This document shows positions 45,006 to 57,000 of a DNA stretch of 64,000 nt, one piece after another. The position numbers and the translations under genes were made by a program. The stretch comes from Siderastrea radians (taxonomy: Eukaryota > Cnidaria > Anthozoa > Scleractinia > Rhizangiidae), in assembly GCA_964017195.1 (NCBI GenBank), contig OZ024889.1, forward strand, positions 53,538,711-53,602,710, in the 5' to 3' direction. The notes beneath the pieces are model-generated. The model saw only the letters and a program-made list of their open reading frames with translations. It ran no database searches and was not told the DNA's origin. How positions within the stretch are numbered: position 1 is the stretch's first letter; the number at the start of each line of letters is the position of its first letter.

Positions 45006-48000
45006 TAATATCAGACATAATATATTATGTCTGAGATATCTAGGTCTAGGGGAATAGGATTCTTTTGACTCGTCTGAATACAGCAATATTTATCCACTTA
45101 CCATTCCCTGGGCTATTTGCCACGCAAAGCCCATGAGATCTCTAGTATAAATAGCATCATCGTCGTCGTGATCTTCCTTTTTATCTTCTCTGTTTATTTC
45201 TTCCATTTCGCTTTTATTCGCATTTCCTTCGTGGCTATATTCCTTGCAGATTTGTACCCTCTTCTTTCCAACATTGTTGTTTTGTGATGCCACACCCATT
45301 TTTAAAGCAGCATCTTGTGTATCGTCTGAACACATCACCGCGGCAGTTTCAAATGCCATGGAGATTTCACTATGATCGTGCTGATCCTTTCTGGGTTCCA
45401 CGCTGCTTTGATGAGTTTTCTCGCCAACCAGCACCTCAGTTTCTTTCCACATTAATAACTTTGTTTTAGCAAAGTCAGCTTGGGCCGTGGCGCAAATCCT
45501 ACAATCGTCGCCTTTGGCTTCTGACACTCCTTCTTCCTTATTTTTTACGTCTCCTTCACCTATATCCATTTCTTCCACATTTTTCTCTGGTCTATCCTCT
45601 CTACTGATGAGCTTAGGAGTTATTTTTAGTTTCTCACGAGCAGTGTCCTCCTCAGTTGAACGTGGTGTTGCATCTCCAATGTAGACGTTAACATTCATCG
45701 TACTTTTGAACTTAAGCTGCAAAGTCGGAAAGAGACAGTATGCTAAGACTACTTCCGTCAAGGAGTTTTTGTCTTCCGCAGTAAAACAAAACAATGATAA
45801 AACTATCTAAAAATCAAACTGAATTTTGATTCCACATTTAAAGCGAAAATTTAAAGAACTACTAAATGTAGGCTAAGCCATGTTCTGTTTAGCCTGGACG
45901 AACAGCCTAATTTTGCTAGAAGATAACTAAATTATTTCGGTTGAAAAGCAATGACATTTTACCCCCCAAAAATAGAAAAATAATATAATTTTTAAGGGCA
46001 TATTGCACGCCTTGATTGTCAACCTGCATATTTTTCCCCAGTATGACTGGTTGAGAATGATCACGTGATATCACGCTATCAGGGGATAAAGTGCATCCCG
46101 GCGCAATTACCTGGTAGGGTAGAACTCATGCGCAAAAAACCTTGCAAATATATATTGAAACAGGTTGCATTCATTGTATTTATATCTTGTATTTTTCTCC
46201 AAAATGTCCGTTTCGTGATGTTTTGCTCAGAGGAGAATTTATGGTACTTCCGTCTCGAGAGTATCGGTCTGATAGTTTCCCGTGGAGACTAGCATAGTTC
46301 CCCACGTTCTTAAAACTACCATATAATAAAATATTTGTTTTTTAAAAGAGCATCAAATTTCTGCGGGCAACAATCATTCGAAAGTTCCTCTACCGAAACA
46401 CTCTGTTGTTTAAATAGATAATGACGATTGCCGTTGTGCTCGACCGCGATAAAAAGAGAAAGAAACTCTACAAAAAAAAGGTTCAAAATCCAATCTGGTA
46501 TTACTTTCAGTTGAGTTCGATAAATAAATAAAAATTTGGCGAAGAGGGCTTCGTTTTGGTTTATGAAATATACAAAGTTTATGGTGAATGGTTAATAATT
46601 ATGGTTAAAGACATTCAAACTCCGAAACGTTTTGGTCTGGCGAAAGGACTATTCCTTAAAAACCATTCATAGCAAAATTTATCTCTCTTTGGCAGCTCAT
46701 CGCATGAGCAGGAAACGTAACCAAGTGATCTGAGGCACCACCTATCTTCGCGTGAAACCTAAATTCCCGCCTTCACTGACGGCATGAAAAGCCTGGAACA
46801 GAGATGACAAAAGCAAATACATCTCCAGAAAGGCAATTTTATTATTATTATCTTGTTGTCCAGTGAAAAATTTTATCATGAACAGAAAGTGGCTAAGCCA
46901 CTGGCTGACCAGACCACTGAGGCATACTGTTAAATTGCGTTTCTAAAGCACAGATTACAAATAGATTCTCACCTGCTGTCTTTTGTTCCCAAGCCACTGA
47001 AGAAGATTCCCATGTGGGACATACTCCAAGATTAACATGATGGGCTCTGACTTGACCCAGTAACCGAGCATACTCAAAACATTCCTGTGAGAACCAAGTA
47101 CCTTCATGAGCTCAATTTCCTGAAGGAACTGTTGTTTCTCTTCCTCTCCAGCTGTTTCTAAAAACATGGAAATCACAATCTAGCAAATGAGTAAGCAATC
47201 ACACAAGAACTGAGTAACGAGCTGGGCTTGTCAAAACAAGGAGAGTCTGTTTGTTGCGCGTCCTTGGTTCCAACAGTGCTTGATGAGCCACTGGAAAACG
47301 AATTAAGCACTGTTGTGTTTACCTAGCAACGAAGGGAATGGGAGGCGTTAAAAAATAGTTATTACAGTAGGCCATCTTCACGTCATGTTATACTCTGACC
47401 TTTGAAATCGTTCACTTTTAAACCATGCAAATCGGGAATGAAACGAAATGAATTCTGATAGTTGTAGTAAAGCAATGCTTTCACTTGTTTCTATTGATAT
47501 GACGTTTCGATACTGAAACTCTTATTCATCATAAAACGAGCAGCGAAGGCACTTGAGTAGCGCAGTTTATAAATTTGTCGCCGGTAGAGATCATACGTAA
47601 AAGCGCCCAAATTCAGTTAATTAGAGGATGGGCAAAGGTCCTGAATAATGAATACATTTCGTCATCAATTAAAAATTGTAATCAAAAAGTCAGTCTAATG
47701 CATTAAAGCTCTAATGACGTCAGGCAACTAATTTCAATCCTCAAGATCGCAAGGGCCCATCGCACCAATTATAATGATAGTCTCTTTAGTCCTTTTGCGG
47801 TTCTATTTGCGACAGAAGCCTACAGTGTCCAAGACAGTAAAGGCAAATTGTAGAAATGATGAAAAACAGGCAAAACACCACGGGAAAATGTTACTGTAAG
47901 AAAAGAAAGCACTACAAAATATAACAAACATTAAAGCTGATTCATGATTTAAGGAGTATTGCCCATTCTCGAAAATAAAACCAACAAACGCCCTTTTCGA

Positions 48001-51000
48001 GGACTTGAAGCTAAAGATGATGACCTAGTACGAGATAACTAACAAATTAGCCGGTAGCCAACCTTACTCTCAAACGTGCATATTAACCAGAGCATCTTTT
48101 TTGACAAACGTTTGTTTCTAAGCTACCAGAGTCTCTTTTGTAATGTCTTATTTGATTTCTAATTCTGTCAACTAATTATTTCATCAGTGCATTAGCTGTG
48201 ATTTCTGATTTACCTCAACGCACTCTCCACCTCCAATAGCTTTGCTAGATACGGGCAGTGCTCATTCACATAAAAATTTATGAAGTGTAAAAATGTTCTG
48301 TTGTTATTGTTGTTGTTGTCACTGGATCGTTACAGCTTCAACTATTTTTAGTACTTCATGAATTGTCTGGGAAACGGAAAGGGAAGCGTTTAAAAAGTAG
48401 AAGAGAATGGACTTTCCTTACCAAGTAAAACTTTTATGGCAACTATTCGTCCTTCATTGAGGTCCACTCTCTGCTCCCTTGGCGAGAAAAACACTTCAGC
48501 TTTTGGCAATTCTTTCAGGGCTCCTTTATGTACTTTCCCAAAAGCACCTCGACCCAGTTCCTCCATGAATGTTACCCGCTCAGGTGGCACTTCCCATAGC
48601 AGTAAGCGAACGATGTCAGATTTGGATCTTGAAATAAAAAGTGGTTTGTTTAACCTTTTATCCGCAATACGCAACATTTGATAACTAAAAATTAACGGCT
48701 CACTAACTGGGCCGGTATGTTTGTATCCCTGACTGGCGCCATTATAAGCCAGGCCAAAAAACAAAAACACTTTAGTCTATTAGAGTCATTTATTACTGAG
48801 TGTTTGAGCAATTTACATCATATTCTTTTGGTAACATCATTTCATATCTTAGCTCTTGTACTTTGATACGTTTCTTATAAATAGCTTGAGGTGTCTTCAG
48901 TCATTATTCTCTTGTTCATGTCTGTACAAACCTTGGTGTTTTTGGTGAATAAGAAGCTAGAACTTTTTGCTTTGTTTATTGTTTAAACATTGAATGAAAA
49001 TGATATGAACCGCGGAAATACAAATGAATTGAAGATATGACCATCACAGTTGTAATGGCAATATAAAAAGCAATTGCGAATTAATCCTGAAAAAAAAAAA
49101 TTGGAGGGGGCATCAAAGGGATTCAAACCTGTGCCCTCTGCGTTTGTGCTGCTGTACTCTACCAACTGAGCTATGAAGACCATACATTGGGAGCAGGCCA
49201 ATTTATTGAGTCATCTTAACCCGTGAAAGGAATGAAACATAGAATGAAAATGATGTGAACTGAGAAATACAAGTGAAATGAAGATGTGAGCATGGCAGTT
49301 GTAATCGCAATTTAAGCAACTGCGAATTAAGCCCGAATAAAGAAAGATTTTCAGGTTTTCAATGACATTCGAACCCGTCAGTGGCGTCTGCGTTCGCGAT
49401 AAAGTGCTCTACCAACTGAGCCATGAAGACCCATACATTGGGAGCAGGCCAATTTGTTGACTAGTTCCTCATAGCCCGTGAAAGGGTTTAATTCTCAATT
49501 GCTTAAATTGCGATCACAGATCCGATGGCCACAATTTGCTTTCGTTTAATCATTATTATTTTACAAATAGCGTGGTTGAAGCTTTTATATAATTTAAAGT
49601 TGAGTTGGTGCTTTACTTTCGAACATTTTGAATAATGTAAGGATGTTTTGTCGTACCTTTTTGACACCGGATTTCCGTGTACCTTCCTTTTTCGTCTAAG
49701 CCTGTAGCAACTGACCACAACAACTATTGTGGCAACGGCAATTCCGCCAACAATTCCGCCAACTGTGCTGGCTTTTCTTTTAGCAACTGTGTTGACGGGG
49801 ATTTTATCAACAGAAATATCATTTTTAACTGCAAGATAAAAAAAATTCCCATTCAATTAATATCATATTGATCCCCAGCACATCACTTAGGGAATATTCT
49901 AGTATCATTATTTACAGACTGACACATACTCACTGAAAGGTCGTAAATTTTTGTTCGCAAACGAGTTCTGGCCAATCAGAGGCCGCAAATGACGTTTTTC
50001 ACGTGTGAGAAACATCGTTCGTCCAATCAGAGGCCGCGAACGATGTTTCCTCACTGCAGCAGATTTCCTGCCACCTTTGTCCTGTCTTGGCAGCTGCTCG
50101 GTTGATTGATTGATTGATTGATTGACTGATTGATTGATCGATCGATCGATCGATCGATCGATTCTTCAAAAGTGGACAAAAAGTTAATTCTTTTAAAGTG
50201 ACATGCAGATACGCACGTGCAAATGTTATCGAACGTGCAGTCACGCACGCCTCGCTTGCTTTGTTTCCAGGACGTACCAAAACTTCGTCGGTACTGCACG
50301 CAGTGCGGGCCTATATTCAATTCAGTGCAGAGCTGATGCCGTTTTAAATTTATTCGTGTGCATATAAATTGTAGTGCTGATATTTTTTTAAAAAGATTAA
50401 AGATTGTACTAAGAATGATAAATGCCTCAGTGTGTATACAATAAAGCAAATAAAACATGGAAAGTGCTTTTGTACAGAATTTACGCAGGTCTTGTGCGTA
50501 TTAAATTACGTACGCACACACTTTCCACCTGGTATTCTCTATATATCCCATATGAATTAAAAGAAACATGACTTAATCATAATAAAATACATTTTTGGCC
50601 TGCTATTTTGCAGGTACGTTGAAAGAATGGCCACAGATCATGTAAAGTAACGATTTCTGTTTCGTAGTCATTTGGTTTTCTCAAGTGTTCAGAATTTAAA
50701 CCTTGAACAATTTTCAGTTTACTAATCTACCACAGTATTCGCACCCAAAAGACACTGACGAATTAACTTTCGAAACTAAGGCGTTTTTATTCGTGTGTGG
50801 TCGAAAATCACTGCTTTTATTTAACTGTACGTAAAAGTATAAATGATATGCGAAATTAGTACAAATCTCTCACGACTTTTGGACAGTTAACGGACAACTT
50901 TATTCCTCTACATACTTTACAGCCAAAACAAAATCAAAGAGTCCTATCTAGACAAAGAGTCCTAGGCTATTTAGTGCTAAGGATTCGCGCGCATTTCGCC

Positions 51001-54000
51001 ATGTTTTGTTTTTTGTTTTTTTGTTTGTTTGTTTGTCTGTTTGTTTCATTTTACAACGAAAGCAAACATGACCTTACGATCCCTTTTATAACTTTTCCTA
51101 AGTAATGTCGCCATCCAAAAAATAAATGTATGATGCAAAAAAAGAGTTACATGGTAGTCTTAAAAGAAGCCATAACTTTAAGGTTGTCAATATCAAACTC
51201 CCTTATTACAGCAATTAAGACAACTTTCAAGATTGTTTGCTTTCTGCTTGCTACTTTACGTGACTTTGCAAAAAGCACGACCAATTACTAGAGGACAATT
51301 TAATTTAGGCTATGCAAGCCAGTAATAAAACTCTCTTAAAAACTCTCATGAAGATCTACGTATGTAACGTAAAGTACTATCACACCTGAGTTGATTTGTA
51401 CTTGCCAGACGTTTGACCAGCCACTTTCCATTTTTCCATTGTGCGCAGACACCGCAAACTCATATTTCGTGTCACAGAAGAGTGGAATATATAAGAAGGT
51501 TTTTGTGACTTGGGAAGCAGAAATTTGTCGCCAGTCAGTTTCATTGTCTTGTGAAGTTTTTTGTCTGTAGTGTACTATGTACTTCGCTATGGGGCAAGCA
51601 TCTTTTCTTGGAGGACTCCATGTGAGATTTACGTTGCAACCATTTATCTCAGTTTCTTTGTTGTTAATAATAGGGCTTGTCGGCTTGCCTTTGAGTAACA
51701 AAAAAACAATAGTTGGTATTTATTTATTTATTTATTTATTCATTTTTAGATGTTGTGTTAGAATTTGATTTTCTTTATACCTTTTCATAATTTTATCTAC
51801 CAGTCAGCATTTATGCGCGCATGTGCGTTTTTTGATGATTTTAAATGGAGACTGAAACTGAATTGGTCTAACAACAATTTTTGTAATCATTTTGCGACCG
51901 TAACTTTTGTTTAACAAATCTTGCCAGGGTTTATGCACGTTCTGCCTTATGATCACTGAAGCCGCTTGCCTTATAAGCTATCCTGTTTTAGATTTGGTTG
52001 TGAGGCCAGGGAGAAATGAAAAAAAAGCAAAGAGTACGAAGATGTGGATGGGCAAAAACCTGAAAATTTATAAGCTCTATACTACAAGTCTAGCCTGGGG
52101 GAAGAGAGTGGCTTATAAGCGGCAATCTTACCACTGGGTTTTTCGGCTCGCAACAATGACGTTGCAATGAATACTGGTGAAAAGCTGAATTTATACTGGG
52201 TAGCAAATTTACTTTGCTTTAAAATCATTAATAGATCGTGAGCCCACTCACCTATTAGAGCACAGATAATACATCATGTGCGTACAATGTTATAAGTGTG
52301 TTAAAATACTGGTAAAACACCCCGTTCAGTATAATACTAAAAAAAAAGCTAAAAAGTAATAGATTTTCCTACCTTCTTAGTGTATGGCGATAAAGAACAA
52401 ATGACGGTAAATTTTAGGTTCAGTGAAGAAATAACACATTTTTCTTGTCAGTATACGTATACTCTATAAGAGAATACTAATTCTTAGAGTTCATAACAGT
52501 GCGACTGTCTAACTAGGGCTTGCTTGCAAAATGAAACCAATCTCAATCCAGACTCGGCCTTTCGCCATAATTTGAGCTCCGTATATTTCTACGTTGCAGT
52601 GTGGTTGCTGTTCATTGGGTAGGTGGCCCCGGTTACAATAGCCGCACTGTAACAGTTCTTTGGTAGAGTGAATCAAAATACTACAAATTATAACTTCGAG
52701 TATCTGTTTTTAGTAAATATGAAGAGGTACTTCTAGATGTTGAAAACAATTCCCTATTCTCCTTGAAAATTCAACAATAGACTTGTATTAACCAAAAGTT
52801 AGAGTAACGACGACAATATACCTCCTGCATTCAAGAGTTTGCAACTTTGATAAGTCCTCGTGGCTTTAAGGCCCGTTTACACAGCTGACTTTGATGCGCA
52901 CTCCAACGCAAATTTCGTCGTAAGTGTCAAGTAGTGGTGCTTTCACTGCGATTTCTCTGCGATTCAAGTGCGATATTTGCTGCCCTTCCCCCAAAATCGC
53001 CGCCAAGTTGCATCAAGTTTTGAACATTTTCGAAACCTCTAGGATATCGTGGCGACAAATTGCACAGAAATTGCATGCAATTTTATCGCAACCTTGAGGC
53101 GACAAAAATTGCATTGAAAGTGCGGCCAAAATTGCACAAAAAATTGCACGTGTAAAGTGGCCTATACTCCGCTTCTTACGCCTTCCTCGAAAAATATTCT
53201 TGGACCACTTACAAACCGCGTCGACCTTGTTACAAAACTTCCTGGTAGGTTTTTCTTCCTCAGAACTTTCTATCGCCTAAATTTTGAAAAGCAAAACTCT
53301 AGCTCGTCTGAGACAATAAGTTTTCTTGCATACTAATTGCATTTAATTTTTTTGTGCGCTAATTTCTTACTTTCACAGAGGAGAGATTTTCAAACCAATT
53401 ATAGCTGTAACGGAGGTTTGGAAACGCGGTTTGATTAGCATAGATGTTAATGATTTCTGGCGAGCCTTTATTATGCAGCCACTTGCTCATAGAGGTTTGC
53501 TTGTAATTGAAAAAAGTCACTCACCTTTGACCAGGTCGGAAATCTGTTCTACAGACAAAGCCATTCCAACAACATAAAGATCCATAACTGATCCAACAAA
53601 CGGCTGCTCTATGAATGGTACTTTAACCAAGTCCGGATTGTTTCCAACAGAAGTATAGTACGGCTCGTAACGGTGTGAACGTAGAAAGAAGTATTCGTTC
53701 CATCGTTCCTTTAATACCCTTTCTGTACCATTCACGAACACTTTCATCCTAAAATGCCGGCATGTCACAGCTATATGATTCCAATAATTTTTCTTGAAGT
53801 GTGCTTCTTCCAACGTGTTGTAAATTGACAGAAAGACGATGGAACTTTTAATTGCCACGTAAAATAGTTTTCCACTTATTGACCTGACTGCTATTATAGG
53901 CCCATCAGAACCAGTGGATTTTACCCAAAATGCAATTGTAAAGTCACAGCTCGTAATGTTTATGTTAGACACAGTAGCGAAAGAGCCGAGTTGACTGAAA

Positions 54001-57000
54001 TGCGCGGCCTTGCTGCCAGGACACCAGCCTTCAGTAAAGTTTACAGAACCATAATACCTACAAGATAAAAGCAACAACTAGTTTTATAAAAATTATGGAG
54101 CAGTGCGTAATGATTTGACTAATAGTGATCTGACTAATAGGTCGTATTGTGGTTCTCTTCGGCGGCAGATATGGCCTTGCTAGTACTGAAGAACTTTTGC
54201 GAATTTAATATCTTTTACTGAAACTTGATCGAGAGCTATTATTACATGTGGCCCTCATTTTTTGACAGAAGCAAAACTGACTAGCTTGACTCGGCACCTA
54301 CCGATACCTCAGATGTAACATTTTCAGGGGAATATAGCATGTCACCCCCTAAAAAGACCAAAAAGTGACTATAGTTTTTTTTTTTCACCAAGTTAACAAA
54401 ATGGACAATTTGGAACGTCCAAATTGTTCAACTGATTCTTGGTTGTCTATTATTGTTTGGCCTAGGCGAAAGCAAGTTTGCGCCCTGAACTAGGCACATT
54501 TATGGCTCTTGCCGGCCCCTGTCGACTTTCAGCGTGCAACTGCAACTCGATAGGTACGTCCTTGAGTTAAATATTGAGAGGTAGAAAGAAAACAATAAAG
54601 TTAATTCTCTACTGACCTTACATCTTTATCAGAACCATCCAAGAGCATGTGTCGAAACACTACGTTCCCTAAAAGGAAATTTCAATCCACTCATCAACTG
54701 ATCGACTGAATGTGTTCGGTCTTTATTTACAATCACATGTATAGTTTGAAATCAGAAACAGTTACTCGAGAAAGCGCCCGCGGTCTGTATAGCTTTAAAA
54801 TCTCTTAAACTACTCATTACTGAACTTAGAATTGATCAGGAAAAATGTCCCTGACACCACTGACAATATATAATTGCCATGAAAACATCGACTAAGGCAA
54901 AGGCTTTGCAGCTGGGCTTTCCACCAACCACACACAAAGATGCTCCACAAAAAGATGCTCCAGCTTTGATCTCTTTACCAGCATACAATAAAAAAAGGAG
55001 GAAATGTCATATAATTTTTTTTGCAACGGGTAATCTTGATTACCTTTACAGCCATATAGTTCCATTCTTAATGATATGTGGCCATGCCATGTTACTGGTC
55101 GAAAACGGATGTAACGTGCCCTTATTGGTGGATTAAGGTCATGATAAACAACAGTATTCTGGTCTGTGTTCCCAGCAAACTCCTAAATGAAGGAGATAAG
55201 GATCCATTGATTAATGTGACTTTTTTTGCGGCTTCCCACCCTCTACCGTTCGCCGCTTGACTGTACACAAAAAACTAAACGTTGACAAATCACCTCAGCA
55301 GTCGTGTAGACCACGGTATTTACAGGCAGTCAGGTTGATGAACAATCTCTGAATAAAATTAATAATAATAACATTTTAGCGGGGGCCCACTTCACCAACC
55401 GAACCGACGATTGCACAGGGTTTTCACCACGAACCGCCCAAGTTTGTTCTTTTAAGTTTGTGTCCGTGCCGTGCTAATGCTTTCCAGGGTGTCTGCTACT
55501 GGTTCGTTTTTGAGAGTGCATTGCTACCAACCAAGCTTATAATTGCTAAAAAGCACCCAGTATCCACAGCCCCGCTTACCACCACATATGTGTCGGTTGC
55601 TACTTATTCATTTTCAGTTCTAATAAGTGAATTATGTTGTTAATTGTTGCCATACAAAGTAGTATGCGTCCTGCACTCCTTAATGTAATATTACAATTCC
55701 TTTAGAATAGGTTCAGACAGCACTTAAAGGAGTCATAGAATCAAATTGAGATAATGCAGCATAGGACATTTTGGGGCAGTAGACATAGAGCAGAGAGGTA
55801 TAGAGTCATTGATACTTTTAAAAGTTTCAATGACTTAATGATAAAAAATAAAATATAAATATACCCAGAAACTGACTTGTTGTGGTGTTTAAGTTAAGAA
55901 AACATAGCTTGCCTTGATTACACTTTGCCCTTGCTCTCTGTAGTACTGGAAGTCAAATCCATCATAACTGTACTGCACTTTGTACTTTGTCACCCACTCA
56001 TTGTCATCATTTCTGCCCTGCGTTGCCACACGTGTGACTTTGGTGTGCTGATTAACCAAATCTACCTGAAGCCACTGATTGACGTCATTTGTACCAGCTG
56101 ACCACGAGCCCGCTTTGCTTAAAGTTGCTTGAAAGTTAAGTCTGCCCTGGATGGCGGCATGATTTGCATCCAACTGTGAAGAGGCACTAATTTGTCCATC
56201 AGAAATCGCGCCTTTCTCCATGCCTATAGCCTTTTGACATTCTAGACGACAGCGCAAATTCAAGTTAATACAATTTGAAAGGAAAGAGCGTTTCCCATTT
56301 TCATTTTATCAGTGGCAGTGCCATGTAAGAATAGTCATTTGCAAATGCTTATGCACAGTATAAAAAGTAAGATGACCTATGAGCCGAAATTTATTGAATG
56401 ATAGGGGTACGGCTTACTGTTTTGAAATTGCTGTTCATGACTATGACTCACGGTTCGACAACATGAATGAAAGTTCGTCCATGGAGTTTATTAAATTGTG
56501 TAAATCGTCTGTTGATAGCTGGGCTTTACAACCATCGACTTCTCGAATTCCTAATAGGTTATCGGTTCCAGTAGGTCATGGTGAAACGTGAAGACGCCAT
56601 GGCCAGTAAAGTAATTTGTCGGTTTTTCTCGGTTCTCTATCTTATAAAAACAAAACACTACAAATACGATGATAACAGCTAAAGTGTGCAACCAACCAAA
56701 AAGCAATGACTGAACAAAGTGACAAATGACCGACAAAATCTTTGAAGAACAACTCAATACAAACCGTTACAGCTGATTGTGCCGACATCCTCGCTCCAGA
56801 CTCCCCCAATTCCGCAGCGAGCAGACGAAGGACCGTTGAGTTGGTAACCACGAGAACATGAAAAGGAACAATTTGACCCGTAATCTTGATCGGTCGTATT
56901 ACAATGGGGAGGGAAAACACGCACATCACTCCTCATCGGACGTTTTGGGCACTTGTAGTCTTTCACATAAAAGAAAGTAAAGCAAATTAGATGAAAATAG

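Noticed and set aside
45284..45684. Plus-strand frames over the B kinase insert
   Set aside because: Shadows of the coding exon; no independent support.
47470..47600. Phrase GACGTTTCGATACTGAAACT resembling Penelope-like ends
   Set aside because: Only a short resemblance to the copies at 23972 and 29222; no coding part or duplication found.
49118..49173. Possible functional tRNA genes (A and B boxes)
   Set aside because: No acceptor stem or proper anticodon arm can be formed, and the units have SINE-like heads and tails.
50101..50163. CRISPR-like regular spacing
   Set aside because: Simple four-base microsatellite without spacers; the genome is eukaryotic.
52520..52660. Possible extra exon of gene B (minus, [10 protein letters not shown])
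   Set aside because: No equivalent in gene A, no recognisable domain, and the neighbouring exons already join in frame.
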